Source of the DNA: Streptomonospora wellingtoniae
GTDB taxonomy: Bacteria; Actinomycetota; Actinomycetes; Streptosporangiales; Streptosporangiaceae
NCBI RefSeq assembly: GCF_031845375.1
Contig: NZ_JAVREK010000012.1
Span: 1 to 64,000 of the forward strand
DNA: 64,000 nt
Direction: 5' to 3'
The position numbers were made by a program, and so were the translations under genes. Positions 1 to 8,028 of this stretch are shown here, one piece after another; positions within the stretch are counted from its first letter, which is position 1; every line of letters begins with the position of its first letter. The notes beneath the pieces are model-generated. The model saw only the letters and a program-made list of their open reading frames with translations, was not told the origin of the DNA and did no database searches.

Positions 1-2
1 CG

Positions 3-92
3 ATCTCCAAGTACAACGCCAAGGGCGCCGTCGATCGGACCAGCTACAAGGCCACGATCAGTATCAACATCATGGCCGTATCAAGTCCTTGA
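3..92 (+). CDS. C-terminal end of an unidentified protein (partial)
   Basis: An open frame enters from the left edge and stops at TGA 90-92, giving the last 29 residues of a protein that ends in INIMAVSSP. Nearly all third codon positions are G or C, as in the confirmed genes of this window, which supports a real coding tail. The residues alternate Ser/Thr/Lys with hydrophobics and could be a C-terminal beta strand of a secreted or cell-surface protein, but I do not recognise the family. The start and most of the gene lie outside the window. Confidence 0.45.
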   Translation: MSKYNAKGAVDRTSYKATISINIMAVSSP

Positions 93-273
93 CGCCGCCG
101 CCGGAGCCCTTAACTACACGGCATTGGATCTAGATGCCCGTCGCCGCCCCGCGCCCGTCCCACGCGGACCGGCGCCGCGGGTCGGCACGGCTTCACCGGC
201 GCGGCACGACCGCGCTCGGGTCCTTCGGGCCTGCGGGCCCGCTACCACACGAACCATCGGGAGCTCATCCATC

Positions 274-972
274 ATGAACCAGTCTCGTCGCGCCCGAAAG
301 CGGCGCGCCGGCCACACCTCGCGCTACATAGCCGCGGCGGCCTCCGTCGCCGCCGCCGAGATCCACGTCGTCATGGCACCTGTGCACGCCTCCGAATGGC
401 CCGCGTCAGGCGTCTTCTTCGTGCTTCTGGGCGTGCTCCAAGTGCTGTGGGGCGTAGCCGTGCTCCGCTGGAGCGATCCGCTGCTGCTCGGCTCCGGAGC
501 TGCGGTCAACGCGGGCGCCCTCGCGCTGTGGGGCGTCAGCCGCGTCGTCGGCATGCCGTTCGGACCGCATGCCGGCACCCCCGAGGCGGTGGGGACCACC
601 GGTCTCGTGAACGCCGGCTTGGAGGCCGTTCTCATCCTGGCGGTCGCGGCGGCTCTGCTGTGGCGCACCGCCGAGCCGGAGGCGGGCCCGGCGGCCATGG
701 GAGTCGCGGCGGTGGCGGTACTGGCCGCCACGTTCGCCACCGCCGCCGCCGTCGCCGGTTCCGACGAGCACGGCCATGCCGGACCCGACAGCCACGGCGG
801 AGCCGGCGGTTCGGAGACCGGCCACGGGGGCCACGGCCACGCCGGGTCCGGCGATCCGTCGGAAGCCCCCTCGTCCAGTTCCTCCGCCGACCAGCCCTCG
901 GGGGTCCCGGCCGACGGCTCGGCGTCGGCCGAAGCTCCGCCGGGGCATGAGGGCCACGACCACGAGCACTGA
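274..972 (+). CDS. Polytopic membrane protein with His-rich C-terminal tail
   Basis: This 232-residue protein has about five hydrophobic segments (residues ~20-40, 47-68, 70-95, 110-135, 140-160) followed by a ~75-residue soluble tail rich in His, Gly, Ser and Asp (clusters such as DEHGHAG, GHGGHGHAG and GHEGHDHEH). The start chosen is ATG 274, preceded by GGGAG about 10 bases upstream and by a basic stretch; the longer frame to 124 reads low-complexity sequence and is unlikely to be translated. A His-rich tail suggests binding of Zn, Ni or Cu at the membrane, but no transport family is recognisable. It is convergent with the GH42 operon, and a 61-bp palindromic element separates the two. Function unknown; the metal link is inference. 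Confidence 0.75.
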   Translation: MNQSRRARKRRAGHTSRYIAAAASVAAAEIHVVMAPVHASEWPASGVFFVLLGVLQVLWGVAVLRWSDPLLLGSGAAVNAGALALWGVSRVVGMPFGPHAGTPEAVGTTGLVNAGLEAVLILAVAAALLWRTAEPEAGPAAMGVAAVAVLAATFATAAAVAGSDEHGHAGPDSHGGAGGSETGHGGHGHAGSGDPSEAPSSSSSADQPSGVPADGSASAEAPPGHEGHDHEH

Positions 973-1033
973 GCCCGCCTCCGCCCCCGCCGCCCGGTCC
1001 GCGTCCGAGCGGGCGGCGGGGCCCCGAACCCCC

Positions 1034-1094
1034 GCTGATCTTGTAGCTATCGTGAAGGAAAGCGATTTCCCTATACGATGGCTACAAGATCAAC
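1034..1094. repeat. 61-bp palindromic element, copy 1
   Basis: The outer arms TGATCTTGTAGCTATCGT (1036-1053) and ACGATGGCTACAAGATCA (1075-1092) are complementary with one G:T-type mismatch, and an inner GGAAA/TTTCC hairpin sits in the centre. It lies between the stop codons of two convergent genes. The centre matches copy 4 in the same orientation and copies 2 and 3 in reverse, so the copies are related by descent. It may act as a bidirectional transcription end or RNA-stability hairpin; no T-tract follows. Confidence 0.9.
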
Positions 1095-1142
1095 GGTGGC
1101 ATGCCGACTTCAGGCGCGTGGCCGCCCGGTCGCCCGGGTCGC

Positions 1143-3203
1143 TCAGGCGGTCGGGCGGCGCAGGACCGCCGCGCCGCGCGGCGGGAGGACGCCGGCGCCG
1201 CCCTCGGGCGCGTCGGCGGGGTCGATCGGTTCGCCGCCGAGGTCGGCCAGGTCCACCGGCTCGGCGGTGCGGTTGACGACGAACCAGTACTCCGACGCGG
1301 CGTCGGCGCGAACCGCCAGCTCCACGCTCCCCCGCAGCCGCGGCGGCAGTTCGCCGGCGACACCGGCCTTGGCGAGCAGCCGGGCCGCGACGCCGGTCAG
1401 GCCTTGGGCGCCGAGCCGCGTCGACACGTAGGCGGCCGAACCCGCGCCGGCACTGCGGCGGGTGATCGCGGCCTGTCCGGCGCGCGGTCCGTCGGCGTAG
1501 GAGGCGAGCACCTCGACCTGCGGGTCGGTGACGGTGATGTCGTCGCTCCACAGGGTTCCCGCGGAGCCGTCGTCGAGGCGGACCTCCTCGTCGGGCAGCA
1601 GGGGCACGAACTCCTCGATGCGCAGGCCCAGCAGGTCGCGCAGCGGGCCGGGGTAACCGCCGAGCCAGGCGTGGTCGTTCTCGTCCACCACGGCGGAGAA
1701 GTAGGTGGCGACCAGGTGTCCGCCGCTCTCCGTGTACCGGACGAGCTCCTTGGCCCGGTCCTCGCCCACCATGTGCAGGATGGGCGCGACCACCATCCGG
1801 TAGTGCTCCAGCGGTGTGCCCAGGGGTACCACGTCGGCGCGCACGCCTCGCGCGAGCATCGCCGAGTACCAGTCCAGCGCCTCCTGGCGGTAGCGCAGCA
1901 GCGAGGAGGGATGCGAGTCCTGCTCGCTGGCCCACCAGGACTCCCAGTCGAACAGGATCGCCACGGGTGCGGGCTTGCGGTGCGACCCGGCCAGCGGCGC
2001 GAGCTCTTCGAGCCGCCGCCCCAGGTCGGCCACCGCGCGGAAGACCGCGCTCTCGGGCCCGGCGTGGGGCACCATCGCCGAGTGGTACTTCTCGGCTCCC
2101 GCGGCGGACTGGCGCCACTGGAAGAAGCAGACCGCGTCCGCGCCGTGGGCCACGTGCAGCAGCGAGTCGCGCGCCAGCTCGCCGGGCGCCTTGGCGCGGT
2201 TGACCGGCTGCCAGTTCACGGCGCTGGTGGAGTGCTCCATCAGGAACCACGGGCGGCCGCCGGCGATGTTGCCGGTGAGATTGGCCGAGAACGACAGCTC
2301 GTCCAGGGCCTGGGCTCCGGGGCGGACGTAGTGGTCGTTGGAGACGAAGTCGACCTCGGCCGCCCAGTCCGCGTAGTTCATCCCGCGGGTCTCCCCCATC
2401 ACCATGAAGTTGGTGGTGATCGGGACGTCGGGGGTCGCCGACTCCAGCACCGCGCGTTCGGCCCGGAGGTACTCCTTGAGCGCGTCGGACGAGAAGCGCT
2501 TGAAGTCGAGCTGCTGGGTGGGATTGGGGTGGGAAGCGGCCAGCCGGGGCGGCAGCACCTGGTCGAACCCGGTGTAGTGCTGCGACCAGAAGGCGGTGCC
2601 CCATGCGGTGTTGAGCCGCTCGACGGTGCCGTAGCGCTCGCGCAGCCAGATGCGGAACGCCGCCGCGGCGTCGCCGGAGTAGTCGTAGACGTTGTGGCAG
2701 CCCAGCTCGTTGGAGATGTGCCAGGCGGTCAGCGCGGGGTGGTCGGCGTAGCGGCGGGCGACGGTCTCGGCCAGCCGCAGCGCGTGGGTGCGGAACACCG
2801 GCGACGTGGGCCGCCAGTGCTGGCGCGCCCCCGGCCACACGGTCTCGCCCGCCGCCGTGACCGGCAGGATCTCCGGGTGCAGGGTGGTCAGCCACGGCGG
2901 CGGGGACGCGGTCGCCGTGGCGAGGTCCACGGCGATGCCGTTCGCGTGCAGCAGGTCCATGACCTCGTCCAGCCACGCGAAGTCCCACTCGTCGGGCCCC
3001 GGCTGGATGCGGGCCCAGGAGAAGACGCCCAGCGAGACGATGTTCACGCCCGCCTCGCGCATCAGCCGGACGTCCTCGTCCCAGACCTCGCGCGGCCACT
3101 GCTCGGGGTTGTAGTCGGCGCCGTATGCCAGTTTCCGGCCCGAGCCGCGGCCGGCGGTGTTCTCGGGCCAGCGCAGCCAGCGGTGGGAGCGGGCAGCAGC
3201 CAT
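1143..3203 (-). CDS. GH42 beta-galactosidase
   Basis: A 686-residue glycoside hydrolase of family 42, full length for the family. The N-terminal TIM barrel carries YGADYNPEQWP near residue 27, the acid/base Glu166 in HISNELG and the nucleophile Glu323 in FLMEHST. A trimerisation domain and a C-terminal beta domain follow (about 390-686). There is no signal peptide, so it should cleave imported beta-galactosides (or beta-galacto/arabino-oligosaccharides) in the cytoplasm. It is the last gene of an operon permease-permease-lipoprotein-hydrolase, 42 bases after the binding-protein gene, and is presumably controlled by the LacI repressor at 6703. The family call is secure; the exact substrate is not. 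Confidence 0.95.
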   Translation of the reverse strand: MAAARSHRWLRWPENTAGRGSGRKLAYGADYNPEQWPREVWDEDVRLMREAGVNIVSLGVFSWARIQPGPDEWDFAWLDEVMDLLHANGIAVDLATATASPPPWLTTLHPEILPVTAAGETVWPGARQHWRPTSPVFRTHALRLAETVARRYADHPALTAWHISNELGCHNVYDYSGDAAAAFRIWLRERYGTVERLNTAWGTAFWSQHYTGFDQVLPPRLAASHPNPTQQLDFKRFSSDALKEYLRAERAVLESATPDVPITTNFMVMGETRGMNYADWAAEVDFVSNDHYVRPGAQALDELSFSANLTGNIAGGRPWFLMEHSTSAVNWQPVNRAKAPGELARDSLLHVAHGADAVCFFQWRQSAAGAEKYHSAMVPHAGPESAVFRAVADLGRRLEELAPLAGSHRKPAPVAILFDWESWWASEQDSHPSSLLRYRQEALDWYSAMLARGVRADVVPLGTPLEHYRMVVAPILHMVGEDRAKELVRYTESGGHLVATYFSAVVDENDHAWLGGYPGPLRDLLGLRIEEFVPLLPDEEVRLDDGSAGTLWSDDITVTDPQVEVLASYADGPRAGQAAITRRSAGAGSAAYVSTRLGAQGLTGVAARLLAKAGVAGELPPRLRGSVELAVRADAASEYWFVVNRTAEPVDLADLGGEPIDPADAPEGGAGVLPPRGAAVLRRPTA

Positions 3204-3245
3204 CGTGTTCCTACGTTTCCTTTCGTGCGCTGTGTGCGGGGCGGG

Positions 3246-4565
3246 TCACTCGTTGACGGTGAAGCCCTGCTGGTTTCCGTACTCCACGGTCTGCTCCTGC
3301 CAGGCGGCGAGCCCTTCCTGCAGCGTCGTGTCGGAGACGTAGGCCTTGCCGACGGTGTCGTTGAACACCTCGTTGGCGTAGACCTGGTAGGGCAGGTAGG
3401 ACCAGCCCTCGACCACGTTGCCGGCCGACTCGGCGAAGACCTCGTTGGCCTTCTGGCCGCCGAAGTACTCGAACTCGCGGGAGAGGAACCGCTCGTCCTC
3501 GAGGTCGGCGGTCGTGGCGGGAAAGGCGCCCTCGGCGAGCCGGGTGGCCACACCGTCGCCGGTCGTCGCGTACTCGGCGAAGGCGTAGGCCAGCTCCTTG
3601 TTCTCGCCGGCCTCGGGCACGGCCAGCGAGCTGCCGCCGTTCTCGGCGCTGGCGCTCGCTCCCTCCTCCCACTGGGGCATCGGGGCGACGCGCCAGGAGC
3701 CGGCGCCGTCGGCGACGCTGGACTCCAGGTTGGCGGGCATCCAGGCGCCCGCGACGACGCTGGCGATGGTGCCGTCGGCCATCCCCTGGAACCACTCGTC
3801 GGTCCAGGAGTTGACGGGGGCGACGAGGTCGTCGTCCAGGAGCTGCTGCCAGGTCTCGGCGTAGGTCGTGGACCCTTCGTCGGTGAAGTCGACGGTCACG
3901 TCGGTGCCGTCGACGGTGAACGGCTGCCCGCCCGCCTGCCAGATGAGGCTGGTCGCGAGGCCGGCGTCGCCGGTGTCGCTGGTGATGTAGGCGTCGGGGT
4001 CGGCCTTGTGCAGCCTGCGGCCGGCCTCGATGTACTCCTCCCAGGTGGCTGGCACCTCGATGCCGTGCTCGTCGAAGACGTCCTTGTTGTAGAACAGCGC
4101 CATCGGGCCGGAGTCCATGGGCATCCCGTAGATGCCGCCTTCGAGGTTCACCGAGCTCCACGGGCCCTTCGAGAACGTGCCGTCGAGGTCGGCGGCGCCC
4201 ATGGGCGACAGGTCGGCCACGGACTCGCCGACGGCGAACTGGCTCAGCGCGAAGTACTCGATCTGGGCGAGGTCGGGCACACCCGAGCCGGCCTTGACGG
4301 CGTTCTGCAGGGCCGAGTACTGGTCGGGGCCGGTCCCGGCGTTGACGAGCTCGACGTCGACGTTCGGGTGCTCCTTCTCGAAGTCCTCGACGACGGACTT
4401 GAGCGTGGGCTCCCAGGCCCACACGGTGATCTTGCCGCCCTCCTCGAGGGCGGACCGGACGTCGCCGGCCGAGGAACCGCCGCCGGAGCCGCATGCGGTG
4501 ACGCCGAGCAGCAGGGCGGCGGCCATGCCGAGTCCGCGCAGCGGGGTGCGCCAAGCTGGAGTCAT
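3246..4565 (-). CDS. Sugar ABC transporter substrate-binding lipoprotein (family 1)
   Basis: A 439-residue extracytoplasmic solute-binding protein. The N-terminus has a hydrophobic signal ending in a lipobox LGVTAC with Cys25 as the lipidation site, then a Gly/Ser linker. The mature part has the family-1 (MalE/UgpB-like) pattern, including ITVWAWEP after the linker and a Trp/Tyr-rich sugar cleft (WQAGGQPF, YLPYQVY). It should deliver oligosaccharides to the two permeases encoded just upstream in the operon. Placing the binding protein between the permeases and the hydrolase is less common than having it first. The galactoside substrate is inferred from the GH42 neighbour. Confidence 0.93.
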   Translation of the reverse strand: MTPAWRTPLRGLGMAAALLLGVTACGSGGGSSAGDVRSALEEGGKITVWAWEPTLKSVVEDFEKEHPNVDVELVNAGTGPDQYSALQNAVKAGSGVPDLAQIEYFALSQFAVGESVADLSPMGAADLDGTFSKGPWSSVNLEGGIYGMPMDSGPMALFYNKDVFDEHGIEVPATWEEYIEAGRRLHKADPDAYITSDTGDAGLATSLIWQAGGQPFTVDGTDVTVDFTDEGSTTYAETWQQLLDDDLVAPVNSWTDEWFQGMADGTIASVVAGAWMPANLESSVADGAGSWRVAPMPQWEEGASASAENGGSSLAVPEAGENKELAYAFAEYATTGDGVATRLAEGAFPATTADLEDERFLSREFEYFGGQKANEVFAESAGNVVEGWSYLPYQVYANEVFNDTVGKAYVSDTTLQEGLAAWQEQTVEYGNQQGFTVNE

Positions 4566-4653
4566 GGTCTCTCACTTCTTTCCGGGGGGAGGGTGTTCGG
4601 GATGCGGTGCCGGGGTGTGCGACGAGTGGGGACGGTGTGCGGTGCGCGCCGGA

Positions 4654-5610
4654 TCAGCCCTTGACGCTGCCGGCGGCCAGGCCCGACTGCCAGAAGCGCT
4701 GCAGCAGCAGGAACGCGATGATCAGCGGGACGATGCTGAGCAGCGATCCGGTGATGACGAGGTCGAACACGGCTTCGCCGCCGGCCGTGGACGCCTGGTC
4801 GTTCCAGGCGTCCAGGCCCAGCGTCAGCGGGTACCAGTCGGGGTTTTTCAGCATGATCAGCGGCAGGAAGTAGTTGTTCCAGGTCGCGACCATGGTGAAG
4901 AGCGCGACGGTGACGGTGCCCGGCCCGAGCAGGGGCAGGGCGATGCGGGCGAACGTGCGCAGCTCGCCCGAGCCGTCGATGCGTGCGGCCTCCAGCAGTT
5001 CGTCGGGGATCGCGTCGGTGGCGAAGACCCACATCAGGTAGAGGCCGAACGGCGAGATGAGCGAGGGGATGATCACCGACCACGGGGTGTTGGTCAGCCC
5101 CACCTCGCTGAACATCAGGAAGGTCGGCACTGCCAGCGCGGTTCCCGGCACCGCGACGGCGCCGATGACGACCGCGAAGACCGCGCGCTTGCCGGGGAAG
5201 TCGAACTTGGCAAGTGCGTAGCCGCCGAGCACGGCCAGCAGTGTCGCGCCGCCGGCGCCGAGCACGACGTAGAGCACGGTGTTGAGCAGCCAGCGGGTGA
5301 AGATGCCGCCGTCGTAGGTCAGCGTGTCGGCGATGTTGGCGAACAGGGCGAAGTCGCCGCTGAACCAGAGGCCGAAGGAGCCGAACAGGTCGGCCTGGGT
5401 CTTCGTCGCGTTGACCACCAGCCAGATCAGCGGAAGCAGCGAGTAGACCAGTACGAGGCCGGTGAGCAGCGTCAGGACGACGCTGCGGCGCGGCGCCGCG
5501 CCGCGGCGCCGCGCGGCGCGTTTCGGGGCGCGCAGCCGGGCGCCGGCGGTGCGTGTGCTCGCCGCGCCGGATCGGGAGGAGGGCGTGGAGGCGGGGGCCG
5601 AGGTGCTCAT
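4654..5610 (-). CDS. Carbohydrate ABC transporter permease, MalG type
   Basis: A 318-residue inner-membrane permease. A basic, Ala/Pro-rich cytoplasmic N-terminus (~40 residues) precedes six transmembrane helices, and the EAA loop EAARIDGSGELRTFARIALP in the C-terminal half is the docking site for an ATPase. ATG 5610 was chosen because it lies 2 bases after the stop of the preceding permease gene; the longer frame upstream overlaps that gene. No ATPase gene is present in the cluster. In actinomycetes such importers generally share one MsiK-type ATPase encoded elsewhere, which is the likely arrangement here. Confidence 0.92.
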   Translation of the reverse strand: MSTSAPASTPSSRSGAASTRTAGARLRAPKRAARRRGAAPRRSVVLTLLTGLVLVYSLLPLIWLVVNATKTQADLFGSFGLWFSGDFALFANIADTLTYDGGIFTRWLLNTVLYVVLGAGGATLLAVLGGYALAKFDFPGKRAVFAVVIGAVAVPGTALAVPTFLMFSEVGLTNTPWSVIIPSLISPFGLYLMWVFATDAIPDELLEAARIDGSGELRTFARIALPLLGPGTVTVALFTMVATWNNYFLPLIMLKNPDWYPLTLGLDAWNDQASTAGGEAVFDLVITGSLLSIVPLIIAFLLLQRFWQSGLAAGSVKG

Positions 5611-5612
5611 GC

Positions 5613-6545
5613 TCACGCTCCCTTTCGCATGCCGCGCAGTTGGACGGTGTAGGCGATGGCCATCGTGATCAGCCCCATGACGATGGCGACCGTCGCCGCG
5701 TAATTGTGCTGCTGGCCGGCGAACGCCAGCGAGTAGGTGAACAGGTTGGGGGTGAAGTCGCTGGTGATCGCGTTGGGCGCCAGCTTCTGCAGGATGCTGG
5801 GCTCGTTGAAGAGCTGGAAGCTGCCGATAATGGAGAAGATCGTCGCGATGACCAGGGCGCCGCGGATGGCGGGGAGCTTGATCGCGGTGATGGTGCGCAG
5901 CTGCCCGGCGCCGTCGATCTCCGCCGCCTCGTAGAGCGAGATCGGGATCACGCGCAGCGCCGAGTAGAAGATCAGCATGTTGTAGCCGACGAACTCCCAG
6001 GTGACGATGTTGCCGATGGAGGCGAGCACCAGGTCGGGCGAGAGCGGGTCGGGCAGCGTGACGCTCAGCGCCTCGTTGACATTGCCGACCAGGCCGAAGC
6101 GCGTGCCGTACATGAACCCCCACATGAGGGAGGCCACGACCGCGGGAACCGCATAGGGCAGGAAGATCGAGATGCGGAAGAAGTCGCGGCCGTAGAGGCG
6201 CCCGCTGTCGACGGCGAGCGCGGCCAGCAGCGCGAGGACGAGCATGACGGGCACCTGGACTGCGAGGAACAGCGACACCCGCCCCAGGCCCGACCAGAAC
6301 TGCGCGTCCGTCAGTGCCCGCGTGTAGTTGTCGAGGCCCACGAACGTGTTCCCGCCGATCAGCCTGTCCTGGAACAGGCTGAGGTAGACGGAGTACGCGA
6401 TGGGCGCCAGGAAGACCAGGGCGAATACGGCCATGAACGGCCCGATGAAGGCCCAGCCGGTCCAGGAGCGCCGGGGTCTCGGCCGCCGCGGGGACGGCCT
6501 CGCGGCCACCGGCGCGGGCGCGGCCGACGTCGTCATATCGATCAT
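5613..6545 (-). CDS. Carbohydrate ABC transporter permease, MalF type
   Basis: A 310-residue permease and the first gene of the GH42 operon. It has six predicted membrane spans starting at WTGWAFIGPFMAVFALVFL, and an EAA loop EAAEIDGAGQLRTITAIKLP. ATG 6545 is used; an alternative ATG lies at 6536. The gene starts 36 bases from an 18-bp perfect palindrome (6581-6598) that is a good LacI-family operator, so its promoter region should be repressed without inducer. It forms a heterodimeric channel with the MalG-type protein encoded 2 bases downstream. Confidence 0.92.
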   Translation of the reverse strand: MIDMTTSAAPAPVAARPSPRRPRPRRSWTGWAFIGPFMAVFALVFLAPIAYSVYLSLFQDRLIGGNTFVGLDNYTRALTDAQFWSGLGRVSLFLAVQVPVMLVLALLAALAVDSGRLYGRDFFRISIFLPYAVPAVVASLMWGFMYGTRFGLVGNVNEALSVTLPDPLSPDLVLASIGNIVTWEFVGYNMLIFYSALRVIPISLYEAAEIDGAGQLRTITAIKLPAIRGALVIATIFSIIGSFQLFNEPSILQKLAPNAITSDFTPNLFTYSLAFAGQQHNYAATVAIVMGLITMAIAYTVQLRGMRKGA

Positions 6546-6580
6546 CCTCGCTCGCGTTCAGCGAATGGGGGGCACCAGAG

Positions 6581-6598
6581 GATGTTTACGTAAACATC
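6581..6598. promoter_or_regulatory. LacI-family operator O1
   Basis: GATGTTTACGTAAACATC is an 18-bp perfect palindrome with the central CG typical of LacI-family sites. It lies 36 bases from the start of the permease gene, in the promoter region shared with the divergent lacI-type gene. A second copy of the same core lies 45 bp away, centre to centre. Confidence 0.88.
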
Positions 6599-6626
6599 CT
6601 CCAGCCGGACAGGAGGAGGGTGCGGT

Positions 6627-6642
6627 ATGTTTACGTAAACAT
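6627..6642. promoter_or_regulatory. LacI-family operator O2
   Basis: ATGTTTACGTAAACAT is a 16-bp perfect palindrome sharing a 16-bp core with O1. It lies 61 bases before the regulator's start codon, so the repressor probably controls itself as well as the operon. The 45-bp spacing would allow cooperative binding of one tetramer or two dimers. Confidence 0.88.
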
Positions 6643-6702
6643 CATGTTTCGAGATGTCTACACTGCTCCGTGGTACCAGGTCAAGGGGGCGAGGAGCCGC
6701 AG

Positions 6703-7770
6703 ATGGACGAAGGGTCGGCCGCCGAACAGGCGCGGCACCGTGTGAAGCGGGTCTCCATGGCCGATGTGGCGCGGCTGGCCGGGGTCTCCTCCCAGACCGT
6801 CTCGCGGGTCTCCAACGGGCATGCGGGGGTCGTGCCGGACACGCGCGAGCAGGTCCTGGCGGCCATGCGCGAACTGGGCTACCGGCCCAACAGCGCAGCC
6901 CGCGCCCTGAAGCGGGGCGAGTTCCGCACGATCGGCGTCGTGCTGTTCACGCTGTCGACCACCGGCAACGTGCGCACCCTGGAGGCCATCGCCTCCTCGG
7001 CCGCGGCTGAGGGCTACGCGATCACCCTGCTGCCGGTGGCCGCGCCCACCCACGACGAGGTGCGCGGCGCCTTCACGCGGCTGGGCGAGCTCGCCGTCGA
7101 CGCCTTCATCGTGATCATGGAAGTGCATCTGCTCGACGCCGCGACGGTGGCGCTGCCGCCGGGGGTTCAGGTGGCGGTGGCCGACTCGAACGCCGGAGAC
7201 CGCTACAGCGTCGTGGACACCGACCAGGCCGGCGGCGCCGGCGCCGCCGTGCGCCACCTGCTCGGCCTGGGACACCGCACGGTCTGGCACCTGGCCGGCC
7301 CCGAGGAGTCCTTCGCGGCCCAGCGCCGCGCCGACACCTGGCGGGCGGCCCTCGCCGACGCGGGCCGCCCGGCCCCGCCGCTGATCCGCGGCGACTGGTC
7401 GGCCGACTCCGGCTACCGCGCAGGGCTGCGCCTGGCCGACGAGCCCGACTGCACCGCGGTCTTCGCCGCCAACGACCAGATGGCCCTGGGCCTGCTGAGC
7501 GCGCTGCACGAGAAGGGCCGGGCGGTACCCGAGGAGGTGAGCGTGGTCGGGTTCGACGACATCCCCGAGGCCGGCTCGTTCCTGCCGCCGCTGACCACGG
7601 TCCACCAGGACTTCGCCGAGGTCGGCCGCCGACTGGTGCAGGGCGTCCTGCGCCAGCTGCGCACCGAGTCCGCCGAGCCCGGCACCACGCTGGTGCCCAC
7701 CCGCCTGGTGGAGCGCGCCAGCACAGCCCCTCCCCCGGCCCCGCGCGAGCACCCCGAGCCGGCGGGCTGA
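6703..7770 (+). CDS. LacI-family transcriptional repressor of the GH42 operon
   Basis: A 355-residue LacI-type regulator. The N-terminal helix-turn-helix reads SMADVARLAGVSSQTVSRVSN (about residues 17-37) and is followed by the hinge helix RPNSAARALKRG and a periplasmic-binding-like effector domain (FAANDQMALGLLSALHEKG, VVGFDDIPEAG, PPLTTVHQDF). ATG 6703 is preceded by GAGGAG; the longer frame to 6400 crosses the operators and is not credible. It is divergent from the permease gene, and twin GTTTACGTAAAC sites lie between them, so it most likely represses the uptake/hydrolase operon until a galactoside-type inducer binds. Confidence 0.93.
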   Translation: MDEGSAAEQARHRVKRVSMADVARLAGVSSQTVSRVSNGHAGVVPDTREQVLAAMRELGYRPNSAARALKRGEFRTIGVVLFTLSTTGNVRTLEAIASSAAAEGYAITLLPVAAPTHDEVRGAFTRLGELAVDAFIVIMEVHLLDAATVALPPGVQVAVADSNAGDRYSVVDTDQAGGAGAAVRHLLGLGHRTVWHLAGPEESFAAQRRADTWRAALADAGRPAPPLIRGDWSADSGYRAGLRLADEPDCTAVFAANDQMALGLLSALHEKGRAVPEEVSVVGFDDIPEAGSFLPPLTTVHQDFAEVGRRLVQGVLRQLRTESAEPGTTLVPTRLVERASTAPPPAPREHPEPAG

Positions 7771-7892
7771 CGAACGCTCGTGGTGCCCGGCTCCCAACCG
7801 CACCAGGCCGGCGCACGTGCCCGGAGCAAAGCCGAGCACCAGGCCCGCGACGCCCGGCCCGCCGGAGTATCCACTCCATTACCGTCCACGAA

Positions 7893-7925
7893 ATTGTTGA
7901 CAATGTTGTGGACTCTCGGCATGCT
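7893..7925 (+). promoter_or_regulatory. Probable promoter with overlapping ATTGT-TG-ACAAT inverted repeat
   Basis: A perfect -35 hexamer TTGACA (7897-7902) is followed after exactly 17 bases by CATGCT (7920-7925) as a -10 element. The -35 overlaps the inverted repeat ATTGTTGACAAT (7893-7904), whose TTGT/ACAA half-sites resemble those bound by GntR/FCD-type repressors. It would drive the leader ORF at 7957 and the PrpF-type gene. Which regulator binds is unknown; a GntR/FCD gene exists at 41771 in this window. Confidence 0.6.
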
Positions 7926-7956
7926 GAATCCGCCACGAATCCTGAGGAGGAACCAC

Positions 7957-8028
7957 ATGCCGCCAGCGGACTTCCCGGCAGTCCTCGCAGCACCCGCACC
8001 GGTGACCGGATGGGCGGTGCAGCGGTGA
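7957..8028 (+). CDS. 23-residue leader ORF translationally coupled to the PrpF gene
   Basis: ATG 7957 follows an excellent ribosome-binding site (GAGGAGGAACCAC, 7944-7956) and encodes a 23-residue Pro/Ala-rich peptide ending in GWAVQR. Its TGA (8026-8028) overlaps the GTG (8025-8027) that best starts the PrpF-type gene, which has only a weak site of its own. This suggests translational coupling or attenuation. An alternative is that the good ribosome site belongs to the main gene and the frame was shifted by a base error. The peptide matches no family I know. Confidence 0.5.
   Translation: MPPADFPAVLAAPAPVTGWAVQR

Noticed and set aside
1034..1094. 61-bp elements considered as transposon ends or attachment sites
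   Set aside because: No transposase, integrase or target duplication is visible beside any copy; repeat family is the safest label.
1101..4664. 1187-codon plus-strand open frame across the GH42 and binding-protein genes
   Set aside because: It is antisense to two strongly supported genes, is Gly/Val/Arg-rich, and has no family motif; such frames are expected at this GC content.
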